Assembly (NCBI GenBank): GCA_963169105.1 | Contig: OY720638.1 | Span: 11,642,749 to 11,706,748 of the forward strand | Direction of reading: 5' to 3' | Length of the DNA stretch: 64,000 nucleotides | From: Ceriagrion tenellum | Taxonomy: Eukaryota; Arthropoda; Insecta; Odonata; Coenagrionidae | Shown: one piece after another, positions 11,550-25,445 of the stretch | Position numbering within the stretch: the stretch's first letter is position 1 | Layout: each line of letters opens with the position of its first letter | The notes under the pieces: generated by a model | Seen by the model: the letters and a program-made list of their open reading frames with translations, nothing else | What the model was told of the DNA's origin: nothing | Database searches by the model: none | Translations under genes and position numbers: made by a program

Positions 11550-14500
11550 TAGTTGTAACGCTTGGAGCTAGTGACTGAGACATTTTTCTTCATGATACTA
11601 TCTCAACGATAAGTATGAACCTTGCTAATTTTAAAGGAGAAAGGGAAAGGACATGGGCATTGTTTTCAAAAAGGAGGAATTTTTAAAAATACTAAAATAA
11701 ACAAATTTCATGAAGGTCGAGATAATTTTAATGCACATGTCAATTTTCTGGTACACTAGGGAAAATTTTCAGCGAGAAAAAATGTAATCATGTTCACTGG
11801 TAAAAAAGGTAATCTGTCTGAATATGACCTATTCGTAGAAGTATTCATGCAACAATTTTTATCAATAATTAGCACAGACAAGTAAAAGGAAACGGTTGAA
11901 GACACGCGTTTAAGAGATGGGCTAGATGAAAATTTAAAATTATATGAAAAAATTGTAGGATTCTCAAGTTCCTTTGTATAAGCATTAGGAGGACAAAAGC
12001 ACAATCTTAGATGAATGTGGAACTCAGTAAAGATTTATGTCGCGTGGATGCAATCCGAAAGAAAAAGCTTTGCCTTACCAGCTGTACGGTGCTACACCAG
12101 TTAAATGAATGCTCTCTGAAAGGATTGTTGGGAGAAAGCGGAGTCAAGCCTCTGGCACTCCCATGAGTGTGTTAGTTGTAACATATGGAACTCTCTGGAA
12201 ATGAGTTTATTTAATGATTAGCGGGAGGCACCGGAGAAAGTTCATCCATTTACTCTCCATTCCAGGCGGGCTACGGATTGAGGTACGTCGCAAAGGGTAT
12301 AAGAGGCTTCCACCGCCTCACAAGATGTCTTTCGTAAGCTCAGCAAACGTCAAACCGCTCTTCATCCCATTCATAAAGAATGTTCTATTCCAACCGTTCC
12401 CCACTTCACCATCTCCCATCAAATCACGGCCTCCAGCATTCCAGTTCGCTCATCTCTGGCTCCAGCCACACACTCTCCATCCTCCTCGATTTCGCCTTCC
12501 TCTCTTCGGCCACCACGCACACAGCACCTCCATCGACCCATACGCATCCTCCCCTTCAACGAAACTTCAGTTGCTTCAAATTCATTTCCATCCTCTCTTA
12601 GAAATCCTACGTTTCTTTTAAGTGCTGCACTACTTTCCATATCAGACTGTTTGCCATCCTTTTCATAAACCTGGTGATGTCTCAGTCATTCGCCGTTTTC
12701 ATGTAGCACGCTTCTTCGCCTATTTATATCACATTGACCTCGTCCAATTCGTCAGACCCGTGCTCAAACTCCTTCGCATTATCTCATCCTGCAATATAAA
12801 CACCGTATAAATCGTCCGTAAACGTCCTTCCCTTAACTTAACAGGGCCATTAAACCTCACTTGCATTCTTAGGGATTCAAAATCCTAATCAAGGAGACAA
12901 CCTTATCCACCCCACACCGTGTGACAAGAAGTCCGTCGACGTAACTTTTATCCAAAAAGCCCTAGTGCCCATTTGCGCATCCTATCGTCCCTTTCCTCTG
13001 CCCTACCACCAAAACTAGAGCACATTTTCATTAATGCATACTCTGCTTTCTCATTGGCCTACACTCAGCTCCCAACGGTAAAGTATAAACGGCCACCGAC
13101 CTTTGTGCAATACTTTCCACAGACTTCCATAAAAAATTACTCGTAAATCAGGCATACCACTCAAGCATGGTGAAAGAGCCCCCAAAGGAAGCTATTTTTA
13201 TCGTAGTCTCTCAAAGCATTGCTCAGTTTTACTAGGTGGAACGTACGCTGTAAATCGCTGGTCAGTAGAGCTGTTTCCGAAATGGTAGAGATAAATAAAT
13301 TAAATTTCTAGAAAACTGAGATTCTCCGTCAGTTTTATACAATATGAATGTTAGTGATGAAGAGTTACTAAAAGATTTCTCCGACAGAAATACCTTCGGT
13401 TACGTTTTCTCTATTACAGTAATGTTCATTTGGGAATTGAATACCGCAAAGAAGCAGAGTAAAATGCGGGCCTTTGTCAAATTACTCTTGGCCCATCAGC
13501 TGCCCTTCCAGTTAGTGACCACTCCTGCTAGTAAATACCACAGATTCGTCCATTTGGATTCCGTGTGACGTAAATTAAACTCTTTCTCCAATTAGGAATG
13601 TATTAAAAAAGCCCAGAAAAAGTAACTTTTCCTATATTCACGTGAAGAATATACCACAGTGCCCTTTTCAAGCAGATAAACTGGGTTTGGCACATGGATG
13701 CTGAAGCCGGGAAGCAAAAATGTATGGTTCAAATGTAGAAATGTTCTACCCTACGAACACTTACGTAATTGACTCCTAAAGTGAGCAGAAGCATCTGGCA
13801 AATTTATTTCCGAAATGAGCAACCTGGCGCAACTTACGCCGCTCTTTACTCTCTGTATATGTTGTGAAACACAGTGAGACGTCTATCTTCAACTTTCAAA
13901 AACAAATCAGCCGAATTCCTCCTTATATTTAAGGAGATTGTAATAAATATCTCACTGCTGTTTCTGAAAATAGTTCATGTAATCAGTGTCTTCTATTACA
14001 ATTTGGACGTAAAATGGCCCCCTGGAGCCTTAGGTATGGTGGATATCTGCTACCAAATTTTACCTATTACAGTGGGTCCAAAGTAAAAACGCAGCTGATA
14101 GTCAGAAATGCAAACAATCGGAAAACACGTCCAATGCAGTTAGGGGAAGGAAATAACGTGAATTCATGATGGGAATATCCGGGTGTATCCAATAACGGAA
14201 AGGGAATAACCGTGGAATTCATAATGGTGGCCTTTGTTTGAATCATGCGATTGTGAAAAAATTGTTTACTTTTCATTTCTCTCAAAGTCAAATAGTTATA
14301 TTTCAGCTGCACTCTCAACTCGCAAGAACTCAAATTCTCAATTGCTCTATGTCAATCATTAGGGTGGCATGAAAGCTGTCGCAGCAATATAAAAGTAGGA
14401 AGATGCATTAATAGCAGTGAGATAAATATTGGTAAACTTTCTTTCAAAATTCTGCAGAATATCGTGTGTGTGTGTGTGTGTAAAACTGTACTGCGAGGTA

Positions 14501-17500
14501 TCACTTCATTAAAATTGTAAGATCGTGTGTATATATAGCCATCGCCTTGACCCTAATCTTCCCGCACAGTCTTGCAAAAAATAACAGAAGAAAGGATACT
14601 CACGTGAAAAATTCATGTGAAAAGTTCCGTAGGTTCAACCGGTTCACGGAACGCCCATTGGATAGCGGTCTTGAGACTTACACCATTTGCGGAACCGGTC
14701 GAGCCTCAATAATATCTCCGGCGTGAGAGCATGTCCCCGAGTGGTAGGTACCTTATGCTCGTGGCTGGTTGTGTGCCAGTGACATCGGCTGCAGAACAGT
14801 ACCTGAGTATAGTTTCTTCTTGAGCTCACGAGGAGAGAGCTCCTTCTTTCTGAAGCGCCACGAAAAGAAGGCGCCTAGTTAAGAATTTAGTCGTTGACCA
14901 ACGTATGGAGAAAACTAGAGTCTTCATCGTACAATTTTATTACTAAGGTAGCCTCAATATCTGCCACCGGTTGTTCTCAACTACTGCACGCTAGGTTAAG
15001 TTGTTGATTCCTCTCGTGTAGTGGAGGTCGATTTTATGTTTATTCCAGGAAATTGGGAGACTTTAGGAACGAGGAACTCGAGGTGAACATTCACATAACC
15101 CAGGTCACAGGCGCTTAAGGTTGTAAGTTAGGTATCACTTCATTAAAAATTCGATTAATTTGGTCTCAATATCAAGAAAATGGTCTCATCTCTCCGACGA
15201 TAGCAAAACATCAGCCCCTTATCCTTATACTCTCCGAGATACTTGTTGAGTAAAGGAATACAGAAAAGCCGTTTAAATGTTAAAAGAGTTCGCAGATAAG
15301 ACACTATTTCGACGAGTTAAAAAATACGGAATATCGTGAAGATATAAATGTTTTAAGAAGAAACGTTTCGAGAATGTAATTATTCTATGGGTAGACGTGA
15401 AGTGATGGTCACGGACTAATAAACTCTCATGAAGTAAATAAAAGATTCAGTGCATGACTCTTACCATTTTAAAAAATGATGACTTTGAAGACTTTAGTAG
15501 AGAAAAAGTAATTTATACAAACATTTTCATAGAGAAAATTGGATAAAATAGATAGTTAAAGGAAAAATAAATTGCACTCCTATCCACATCTATCAAAGAA
15601 AGGAGGAAATTTCAATAGAATTCTCAGAGAGGACGAGTAAGTGGTCTCAGGTAATTCGATGGAATGCTTGACGTCCAAGGTTGAAGCCAGAACATTTCCT
15701 TGGCGGACCAACAGAAGGTAAATTGAAAGGAGGCCATGATAGACGGTTGAAAATATGTGAAGCTAGTGTTCTAAACTACTGAATTTCATTGTTGTTGGAA
15801 GTCATTTTAACGCTTAAAATCTATATAAAAATATATATATATCATTGCATTAAAACAGACTTGACCCTCAATAATTTACACTAGCAGACATTTACTGAGC
15901 AAATATTCGTATGTCCAATGTAGTTTATCTTCATCTCTTTGAGGCTATTGCCTTCTACTACCCGGCTGACTGATAATACGGTTAGGTGAATGTCCAGCGG
16001 TGGAAATAATTAGACCGAGAAATCCGATGGAATGGACCACCATGAAACTATAATTACTCACTTTCAGCAGTTTTCATGAAATTATACCCCTGAATGGGGA
16101 ACGGATGAGTGAAACGGTTATACTGCAAATAGAGCTTCCAGTCGCACGGACTAGGCTATGGATCACAGGAATTCTGGAAATATTTCTCAGGAATACCGAT
16201 CCTCGCCACGGTACTAAGCGATAAGCACATCAAGTATTGTACTAATCCATCTGAATCAGGGTAGGAGGTTAACACCAACGGCTTATTTCTTTCCATTTAT
16301 CATCCACTCACAATATCATCTTCCTCCTCTTATCTAACGACCCACGTATCTAAAATGGCTCAAAAGCTCCGTGGTGGTCTTTCGCCACCGAAAGTAGCAA
16401 CCAACCGACGCCGAAGACACCGTAGTCATATTTGCCTTTTTGAGACTGAATAATATTTTGTTTTTATTTAAGCATTTTAAAGTATTTTAGAGAGTATAAG
16501 AGGGGAAAATATGTATAAATATATACAAAGTTAGTACTTTCGTAACAAATTGCCGATTCTATAGCTTTAAGCGCTGCCTTCCACCATTCATTTGCACGGC
16601 ATTCAGATGGCCTACATCATTTTCATAGAGCAATATAATAGTTGATGTAACCTAATATAGTAACTAATTCTGGAAATCATATTTGGGAAAAAGTGAACCA
16701 TGGAACAGGGATGATTAACACACTAAAAAAGCTGATACTTTGCAAATGAGTTCATCCAAGAAATTATGAATCAAAAGTATGTCAAAATGTTCAAAGTTCT
16801 CTCAGTTTTCCAACCGGGTGAGAATGAGGGCCGAGGCTTCGACACACTCAACTTGAGTACTGAAACGCCCCTAACACACTCTCTCACCCGGAATGTCTCC
16901 TCATGGATGGAAACCCGAGAGGTCATTGAGAAGTTTGTGCTCCGTGAAAGCACCAAATCACCAAGTTACGTGTCGGATCATTTTCCGAGGGTATGAAAGA
17001 CAAAGAGACAACATTTCTCATAAGGAGACAGAGGACATTGAATAGATAACAATTAACCAGTTGAGCGGTTGGCTGTTGTCTGTACCACGAGAATGTTGAC
17101 CCTTATCCAGAGATAGCTGCATAAAAGCACTTTCTTATTCTCTTTTAAGATTTATCGACATTTTCGTCTCCTCAGTAATGACTAGAAGCGGATTTCGATG
17201 GTTTCTGCCAATTTTACTGACATAAGTTTGGCCATCACACTACGATTCCTAGTCCAAAGTATATAGTGCACGTCTTATGGAAGAAGAGGGCTCTGGTTTC
17301 CAAATATGAACAAGATCTCAAGAGAAAATTGTCCCTGGCATTTACTAACCGCATAAAAATCGGTTTCAATCATACGTTTTGGATTTTTAACCAACAATTC
17401 ATGTATCATTATAATTGTTCCACTGTATATCATTCATATTCTTTATGGATCATAATTGTGTTGGGAGGAGCTATAGGCAAGAAAACTCTCTTCAGTGAAT

Positions 17501-18119
17501 CATTTTCTTTCTTTCGGAAAATATAATTTTCTCAAACTCGATAGAATATTAAATAATTTAAGACTCGATAGAATATATTTGCCACACTGTTTTCATTGGA
17601 ATTCAACCAAAAGTTCTTGTAAGTACCAAATATTTTACTTATTGCCTGATATTTTCAGTTGATCTTATGAGGCCTCAGGGACTTCCGACGATAAATACTT
17701 CAATGAGAAGTTGTCGGGAAGAAAGGAGTGTCAATGGACAACCCAACGCAACTTTACCATGGGTCAGGCCAAGAGTGAGCGGCCAAAGGTGACCAAAATG
17801 ATAAGCAAACATCATGATGAGAGTGCAACCGGCTGTATTTCGCCCACATCCGACCACTCCCTCACTCACACTTCTTCTCTCCGCTACTAATCTCGCCTCG
17901 CACCCAACTTTTTCCGTCCATCACCCCTTTATCCTTCCCTCCCTTCTTTCAGCTTGCCGATTTTCTGATCTCCAGTAAAAATATTCAGCATCCCCTTGCC
18001 TCTTTCCTGTCCCTCTATTGAACCAGCATCATTCTTCTCTGCTTCAAAATCTCATACGCCAGTACGCCATTGGAATCTAGCGCAAAAAGATGTGACGCTC
18101 GCCATACCAAAGGAAAGCC
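11550..18119. other. No gene seen
   Basis: Mostly AT-rich. 12300-13100 is pyrimidine-rich on plus. 14630-14880 has balanced base composition but no motif. The (GT)n tract is listed separately. Nothing else recognised. Confidence 0.55.
14462..14482. repeat. (GT)n microsatellite
   Basis: About ten GT units. Confidence 0.9.
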
Positions 18120-18330
18120 ACAAATACGATTTTAAAATACGAAAGGAAAGTGCACGCATTGTTAAAAATAACTATAGGCATGAATAATAGGAACCGGGTT
18201 TGGAGTCGCTAGAAACTCGAAGAATACAAGGTAGGCCTGGATTACTACGAAAAGGCATATCACAAGAGTCTCTGGTTGACGCGGAGGATAGTATTCTAAG
18301 CAATAAATCATCAAAAAGGTCCCATTTTTG
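18120..18330 (+). mobile_element. LINE remnant, extreme C-terminus of a CR1/jockey-type RT ORF
   Basis: The plus strand reads KIRKESARIVKNNYRHE, then two stops, then GLESLETRRIQGRPGLLRKG. This is the wording of the C-terminal tail of CR1/jockey-type elements (I-Q-R-x-A-A-R-F-V, then L-G-W-x-x-L-E-x-R-R). About 200 bp are recognisable; beyond 18330 I cannot align anything. It is inactive. It is not the same copy as the LINE at 40-41.8 kb, but the same general clade is likely. Confidence 0.45.
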
Positions 18331-20419
18331 GCCTCCTCTTCCAGTTCATTTGTTCCCTTCCTACCACATCCTACCTCACGTCCTTGGGGTGGCTTATAGA
18401 GTAATGTGCGAGTGCATTCCTCCCATTCAAGAGTTAACATTTCGTATCCATTTAATGCCACGGTCTCCCCATCCCTTTACTTACATTACCTGTCATGAGA
18501 ATACTTTTGGAAAATGCCTCTTTTACAAATAAATGCCAAAACCTCTGGACAACTGAGTCACGTTTTGCTCAAAATACAGCCAGAGTAAATAGATTGCTAC
18601 ATTATGTAGGTGGAATAAGGCATTACCAAAAAGAATTTCATAAATGAAGCATTTCTAATGATATACTTACACAATTCACACTTTATTCATGACCCGATCG
18701 ATTTCGACGTCTGCAGTGTCATTAACAAGGTACGTAGACCGCTCGTTTGCTCATTTATTGCTCCAATTTGGGGCAACTTATCATGTGACCTGACTTCTTC
18801 CTTTAACATCTCATTATTTTTTTCCATCTCTATCATAAATCCTTTGCAATGGTTTTGTAGGACATAAATCTGCTGCAGCAGCAATTATATCGACTCACAG
18901 AACGACATTCGACCATCCCCACCTTGTTAGGAGGACCTGAACATATGGTGAACCTGCAGCATCTCCAGAAGAACAGTTTAACGTCACTTCTATTGACATT
19001 TCTGCTGGCTGATGCAGCGGCGATTTTGCACCGAGGGGATAGCATACTGAGGACGGTTTTGAAATGTATACCAAGTGTCATTCGCCTTGCCAATGACATT
19101 TCGGTTGAGTAAAGGCACAAATGTTACGGGCACACGTCACGATACCTCGCTCAGTGCCAGTGGGTGAAATTAATGGTTGCCGAAAGGCGTGGGAGATACG
19201 CGCGTGGCACAAATGGAACGGGAGCATAGTGATCTCTCAGTAAATATCATCTACTCCGTGAGGATCGGGGGAAAGCAGACTATCGTTCGCAACCTCTTAG
19301 TAAGCGAATAGAAAACCTGTTTGGAAAACTTCTGATTTAAGAAAAAACAAAAAAAATGACTTCCTCGGAGCAAAGTATGTTGCAATTTACCATTACTTTG
19401 TATCCCTCCGGCTAGAGTCGATTGGTACGAGAGTCACGAAGATTGGTCGAGACCGCGATTTTCTCCGCGAGAGATTCATTTTGGAAACCAATGATGTCAG
19501 AGAGAAGATATTCTCCCTCACACACAGCAGATAACTCCTGGATTTGCAATGGTTCTCTAAATAAATGAAAGTGGAATTATCTTACGACGCTGTGGTTTAA
19601 GTCATCGGCTCCAAAGGCAAGAAATTTCCTTCGAAAAGGACCAACGGCATGCATGAATAGGTCCCCTAATTTTGTCTGTAGTCAATCAAGTATTTGATAA
19701 GTGAGTGGCGTCTACGAGTGCGAGACGCAACGTGAAAAATTGCGGAATCTATGATTACAAGAAAGATGTCTTGCGGTAATACAAAGCTAGGATATATTTT
19801 ACAAAACTAACGACTATTTTGAAGCACGAAAAGGTTATCGTCACATGCTTGCAATGAGGATTTGGATGCACTGAATTTTCCGTAGGTGAAACATAAAACT
19901 GAGTGGGTAAACCAAATGAAAACTTGACACGTATGACATAAGTAAAAGATTATGGTGGTATTTAATACATTATTGCAACAACATAAATGTATGAAAAAAT
20001 TGTGAATGTTAGAAATATATCTCTGCGTAAACGAACCAGTAAAGCAGTGTCCAATTATAACTGGTTAGAGAAAAATATTTCATAGATAGTGGGTAATCTA
20101 TAGTGAAAGCTAAAACTGGAGAAAAATGAATATACGTGTGTAGGAGGTAAGTTGGAGACAGAGTGCCTTTATTATAATAAAAAGTTAATGATTCAATGAT
20201 GTAATTTGATAATATTTGATAATCCAGCTATACATGTCTTCGGGTAGTAATTAATAAATGAGGCATTCAATTGCTTCAATAATAATGCAATTTTTAAAGT
20301 TTTGGGGAGTCTTTGAAGTTCTTTCTCGCGATTGATGTCAAGATATGATCGGTGTAATAGCGTCAATTCTACCGAATGACGGCGACTAAAACCGGAAAAA
20401 CTACCAACAGCAAAAGTTC

Positions 20420-20485
20420 ATCCGAACCGGGGACTGAACCTAAGTCTTTCTCGGCCAACGCGCGGACCACAGCACTACTTAGGCC
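20420..20485 (-). repeat. tRNA-like SINE head (degenerate)
   Basis: The minus strand has an A-box-like TGGTCCGCGCGTTGG (20455-20469) and a B-box-like GGTTCAGTCCCC (20429-20440) at tRNA spacing. The acceptor stem is not preserved. Read as a tRNA-derived SINE head, decayed; the SINE body could not be delimited. Confidence 0.5.
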
Positions 20486-22890
20486 TCTTAATTGACGAGA
20501 TAATTTCTGATGAATCAAGGGGACTCAATATCCTGCCTCTCTGGTTCATGGAAAGACATGGATTGGCAATGATTCAACTTTACGAGATCGCGCTTGTATG
20601 GGACTTGCCATCCATTACGAATCGTTAAGGCAAAACATCAAGTTACCTCTCATCCTCAAAAAAGCCACGAGATTTTGGGAGACCGGGTAGCGTAATGATC
20701 TTTCCATATGATTTGTTAGAGGGCCCAAAGTATCATTGCATAACATAATCTGCCCACTTGTCTGACATATGTTGCATCAAGATATGCCAATTAATAAGAG
20801 ATAGGGGTAATTAAGAGTAGAACATAGAATTATGCAGCTTTTTGGCCTGTAGAGGGGTAAATCCACATTAGCGAGGTGTATTAATTAGTTGAATTTCTAC
20901 ATTAAGCCAAATACTTTTGCAAGGAAATACGAACACTGCAGCGAGAGAGAAGAGCTTAACGGAGAATCAAAATATCGCACCCAAAATCGATGATGCTCAC
21001 ACAATAAGAGTATTCCGATCACCCCAATGAAACTTTGAAGTTTAAATTTCATCCAAATACCACGAATAATATTAATTTCGGAGCAACAATAATTTGTTTT
21101 CCTTAATTATATAAACCCAATTCTCGAATAAGATCTCACATGGTCAGAATTAGGACAAACAGTACTGTTGCAGTCTTAAAATGTGACGATCGCAATTCTT
21201 TATTGGCTGCTGTTCGTCTTTGACTTGGGGAACCTCTTTTCTTAATAATTCTTCACAGCGGTATTCACCCGTGTAGCTGTGAAGAGGTTCTAATGAGACG
21301 ATGGCTCGATTTTCAATGATCTTAATGGCTATAGCAACCATGAGGTAACATTCTCTCACAATAGTTTTAGTTTTGCAGCCCATCTCGGATTGACATTATT
21401 GCTTTCCGCCATCTTAGAATTTCCTTTAAAGAGTTACTGTCCATCGTATGTTATCAATCCTCATTCCTTCAATAAGTTTAGGTCAGGATCCTCACCATGG
21501 CTAATAATCAAGTTGCCTGCAGCTCAGAAGAATCCTTTGTGACGACGGATAAAATTCCTCTCGATTACAAGTACTTATTTCTCGATGTAATCCATATTTC
21601 ATAACAACTTTGGCCATGTCACAAATATCGAGGGCAAAGAAACACTAAAGTGGTGATAAAATTTGATCGCTAAGACCTACATTAATAAGCAGCTGGTACG
21701 TAGGTTTTGAGATTGGGAAACATTCGGTTTCATTCAGAATCAGGTCCATTTGTCGGCCATAATGCCAGCGAGTCCCATCGTAACGATTTGGATCACAGGG
21801 CTGAGAAATCGCCAGCGAAGGCATGAATGTGGTATTTGAAAAGTCTCATTTTGGTTCGCGATTAATTAGGGCGAGAAGTTAACCCAATTAGTTTGAATTA
21901 GAAAGGCAACAATGCACACAGATATTTTCTCAACTAATCCGCAGACTTTTTCTTTGGGAATTATTACAATACATGGACATGGTTCCCATTGATTTTCAGC
22001 GTGAAGAAAAAATAATCTAAAATGCTTCATAGGATTAAGAGAAATCCCATAATGTGGCGGGAAAAATACATATTAAACATATCTTGCACCATTGATCAAC
22101 CACCCATACAGAGGATGAGGTGAAAAATACTTATAATATAATCTCTCTGTAATTCTTAGAAACAGATAATTGAGCTTTGCTCGACTAAAAAATATGATTT
22201 ATAAAATTGAAACATTCATAAATGCTGTATATTAAACAAATTAGAGATAATAAATTCTATCAGACTTAAATATTGAAATATTTTGAGTTATCAGGGAAAA
22301 TCAATATTTTCCTTGACTTCACCATAATCGTTATTTGCTGGTGTAACATAGTTATTAGGGTTGAAATAATTTAATATTTCTTTCCAAACGATGTTTATTG
22401 TCTGACAAGGATTTTCTGTTGGTAAATGAGCATTCAAGCCGCTTCACCGTTTGGCTCTGGAAAATGCAACGTACTACATGCCATGCATAAACACTGCTGT
22501 TATTAAACAAATGACGACCGATTCAAATGTTTGGCCTTAAGCTCTATGAATGCTCAAAGCAAAAGCTGCTCTTGAAGGCAATTGATGCCTTTCTAGAGTA
22601 TATCCGAGCTGAATTTTTCTACAGTCGAATGTATATCATGGACTGTTAACTTCGCGGCCATAATTTTCACCTGGGATAATCTTAGCTCTGATAACGTTGT
22701 AACGCAGTTCTGTTACAGCCAACCTCGTTCCATTTTACTGCTCTTCAGAGACATCCAAGTTTCATAAAAGCATTATGATTGTATTTTTTAAGTTCTAATA
22801 CATGAAATAGTAAATCTGCCATCCCAGCTGAAATTCAGAAGGAATAGCTCATTCTGTTTAATTTACAACAGAATCGTCACTTTGACATGC

Positions 22891-23446
22891 TTAAATTTCT
22901 CGAGGAATCTTCTCTATATAATCGTGGTTGATTTTGTTCGTACCCAAGGTACTATCTTTATTCATTTCTATCTTTAAATTTATAGTTTTCCCATCAATTA
23001 AAAAACAATTTATCAGCAAAATTTCCACTTTAAATGATACCCTCAGATAGTTCAACTTTACTGAAGAACTTTTAAAAATTTCCAATATCATGACTTCAGC
23101 CGTTAGTGAAGAGTTCGATACCAAAAATCACATTTGATTTGACCCCGAAAGAGCAAAGCGCTAGCAAAGCTTCAGAACACCATATGTAGGCCTATAATAC
23201 TTATGAAATATGTATTTATATGCCACGTTTACAAATTAATAATGACTCATATACACTTAAAGAAGAATTGACTTCTGCTTCTAATGAAATAGAAACGACG
23301 TTCTCCTTCTGACTGTGCCCAAGATTGCCTCGTAAGGTTGGATTTCCGCTTTTTTTGGAGTACGTTAATGAAAAATGTTTAACAGCTGTATGAAAACTTT
23401 CAATGAATACATTACCCAGTGCAACTTTCCAATCTGTAATCAGCAA
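22891..23446 (-). other. Two adjacent unassigned minus-strand open frames
   Basis: Two minus-strand open frames (23216-23446, 76 codons; 22891-23124, 77 codons) lie in different frames with 91 bp between them, in AT-rich sequence where stops are expected often. The first contains LLITDWKVALGNVFIESF and the second VKLNYLRVSFKVEILLINCF. Alternating hydrophobic residues suggest beta strands, as in a capsid-like or sandwich protein, but this is only an impression. I recognise no family, see no convincing splice sites, and cannot exclude chance. Confidence 0.15.
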
Positions 23447-24188
23447 CTTGTTTTGCTCAATGTATACTGTTACACTTGATTTTTAACAATTTTTATTGTT
23501 TGATGCTACTACGTCTTGGCTGCTCACGAGTCTTATGTTAGATTTGAAATATATAAGTAATTTTTAAATATTAAATGAATTTTCCCGACTATAAGACCTT
23601 TCTCAATCTTATGAAATAGTACCAACACAATATGTACAAAAAATTTGTCCAAATCGTTAGAGTAATTTTCGAGTAAAAAATCCAAGCACAAAGACACAGA
23701 TACAGCTCGTTTTATAGCGTAAGATGCTGATCTCATTACCTAAGTCATAAAGGCTCCAGGCATAATTTCCAATAAAAACCCATTGCTGTGATTACCGAGA
23801 AAATGCTAATATTTATACTGTTGAAAAATAAAGAAAGGTCTGACAAAAGAGGAGCGTATAGAGAAAGGAATTCACGAAGAAAAATATTCACTCTTTTAGT
23901 CTCCAGATTGAAATTACCAGCGTCATATCATGAGGTCAAGTTATTTAAAACGCAAAAAATACTCACACTAGGTTCGATGGTTTACTTATTACGAAAAAGC
24001 TCACAGATAGGGATAGGGATAAAAAGAACCCATTCCAATGAAAATTATCGCTTAAAAATCATAGAGTAAAACTACCCTCGTAAATGATTCTATGGGATGT
24101 TTACTATTTTTCCGTTGGTTTTAGTCACGACCAGTATTCCTGCCCAGATTCTACGTCTTAAGCCACTCAGAAGTCCTTTGATGATCGC

Positions 24189-24238
24189 AGCGTCGTTACA
24201 GCTGACAGTTACTATAGCGTCGTTACAGACTGACAGAA
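24189..24238. repeat. Two copies of a 20-bp direct repeat
   Basis: AGCGTCGTTACAGCTGACAG and AGCGTCGTTACAGACTGACA, 27 bp apart; local duplication. Confidence 0.75.
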
Positions 24239-24365
24239 AAAAACCTGAGTAATTAGTTCGTAGTTCGATACGAGAAAAGTATAACCATAGAATAAATAAC
24301 ATTCTGCCTTGGGTTACTTGGTGGTATCCCAGGGCTGAAAATTTTATTTAAAATACCAATAAAAC

Positions 24366-24690
24366 TGACATGACCCAGGTTTTGACGATGATGGTCATCA
24401 TCAGGTGATGACGATTTTGGTTGAATCTCTCTCTCTTTGTATAGTTCTTAATAGTCGGTAGGGTAGGGACGGGGGAGGATAAAGAGGGGGAAGTATTGAG
24501 GAGCATGGTGATTGGTGGTAGGGAGGGAAGGGGGTGGTTCTTCAAGGGCCATGGGTCGAGGAATTCAGTGGAAGGGAGAGGGGGGATGATGCATTGGGGG
24601 ATTTGGTGAAGGAAAATAGGAAAGGGAAGCAACTCGTTTAATTGGGGAGGAGGCAGGGAACAAATATTTATTGATAAGAGGGACCTCAGG
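24366..24690 (-). mobile_element. Probable end segment of the Penelope-like element, with a hammerhead-like motif
   Basis: The minus strand carries CACCTGATGATGACCATCAT, then CGTCAAAACCTGGG (24374-24408). The core CTGATGA is followed by one base, a GAC/GTC stem with an ATC-rich loop, and AAAAC where GAAAC would be expected. Upstream on the minus strand is a long C/T-rich tract (G/A-rich on plus, 24450-24640). The 28.87-kb segment shows the same order: motif, a short AT stretch, then a G-rich tract on plus. I infer a Penelope-like terminal region because the RT fragment lies next to it in the right direction. Confidence 0.45.
24450..24640 (+). repeat. Purine-rich (G/A) low-complexity tract
   Basis: Long run of GGGAGG-type sequence within the probable Penelope end. 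The minus-strand open frame here encodes only Pro/Leu/Ser-rich low-complexity sequence. Confidence 0.7.
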
Positions 24691-24989
24691 GTCAAACATT
24701 CATTTAAAATGTTTAATTGGTCACGAGAGTTATGCTCCCGTCAACTGTCGCACACAAATAAAATATCGGAATGAAAGTCACTCTCACGGTTGAGATCTAA
24801 TAAATGCACGGCCAATTTACTTTTGCTCTCGTATATTATTAAAAAAAGGCTTTAAAATGTTCTATAAAATGTTTGTAAATGCTTTAAAAAAGGTACGGGA
24901 ATAAAAAAATCATTTGAAGTTCCCGCACTTGATACTATTTATCCCACTTTTAGACAATGAGTATAAGATTTCAGCAAGTTAGAGTCCGA

Positions 24990-25445
24990 ATAAAATATTT
25001 TTCTCTCTAAATTGTCTATGATGTCTGCTAGCAAAGAAAACATTGGAGTGCCCTCGGCTAAGCCATCTAACTGCTAATAAAAATTTTGATCGAACGAAAA
25101 ATAATTCCTAGACACCACTATTTAAAATACAATGGATATTTTGTTGCATATTTTCTATGGAACTGCCACTGCCTTAAGTATATCGACTGCAAAGTCCGTC
25201 GCTTTGTATAATGGGACGTTAGTAAACAAATTCTTGGCGTCAAAAGATACCAAACTTGATTTCTTAGGCACAGCAATGTCTTTAATCATCTCCACGAGTT
25301 GCAAAGAATTCTTAATGCCGAGCCTAGTTTCCAATGCCGTCTCCTGTAAAAACAGCTATTGGAGAGAATGAGCGAGTCGAATGGGCTGGGGCTCCGATGC
25401 TGGACACTACTGGTCTAATCGGCGCAAAAGGTTTGTGGAATTAAG
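24990..25445 (-). mobile_element. Penelope-like element, reverse-transcriptase fragment
   Basis: On the minus strand, in order with one frameshift: HKPFAPIRPVVSSIGAPA (25385-25445), ALETRLGIKNSLQLVEMI, then SSLVSFDAKNLFTNVPLYKA, a stop near 25130, and FYQLDGLAEGTPMFSLLAD-like sequence (about 25010-25075) ending DNLERKIF. P-[IL]-R-P-[IV]-V-S, L-V-S-F-D-x-x-[SN]-L-F-T-N-[IV]-P and G-x-x-x-G-[ST]-P-x-S-x-x-L-A-D are landmarks of Penelope-like reverse transcriptases and do not fit LINE or LTR RTs. The Y-V-D-D block expected next (below 24990) is not readable. A Penelope-end-like segment lies about 600 bp further along on the same strand, consistent with one decayed element. Confidence 0.75.

Larger units (their letters stand above)
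18331..24365. other. No confident gene
   Basis: Contains the tRNA-like head at 20.4 kb and the unassigned frames at 22.9-23.4 kb. The overlapping open frames at 18833-19120 on both strands match no family that I know. Confidence 0.5.

Noticed and set aside
12214..12621. 135-codon Pro/His/Ser-rich plus frame
   Set aside because: Pyrimidine-rich low-complexity DNA; overlapping frames on both strands are equally open.
24348..24695. 115-codon Pro/Leu-rich minus frame
   Set aside because: Translation of the C/T-rich tract; contains the hammerhead-like motif, so structural and not coding.
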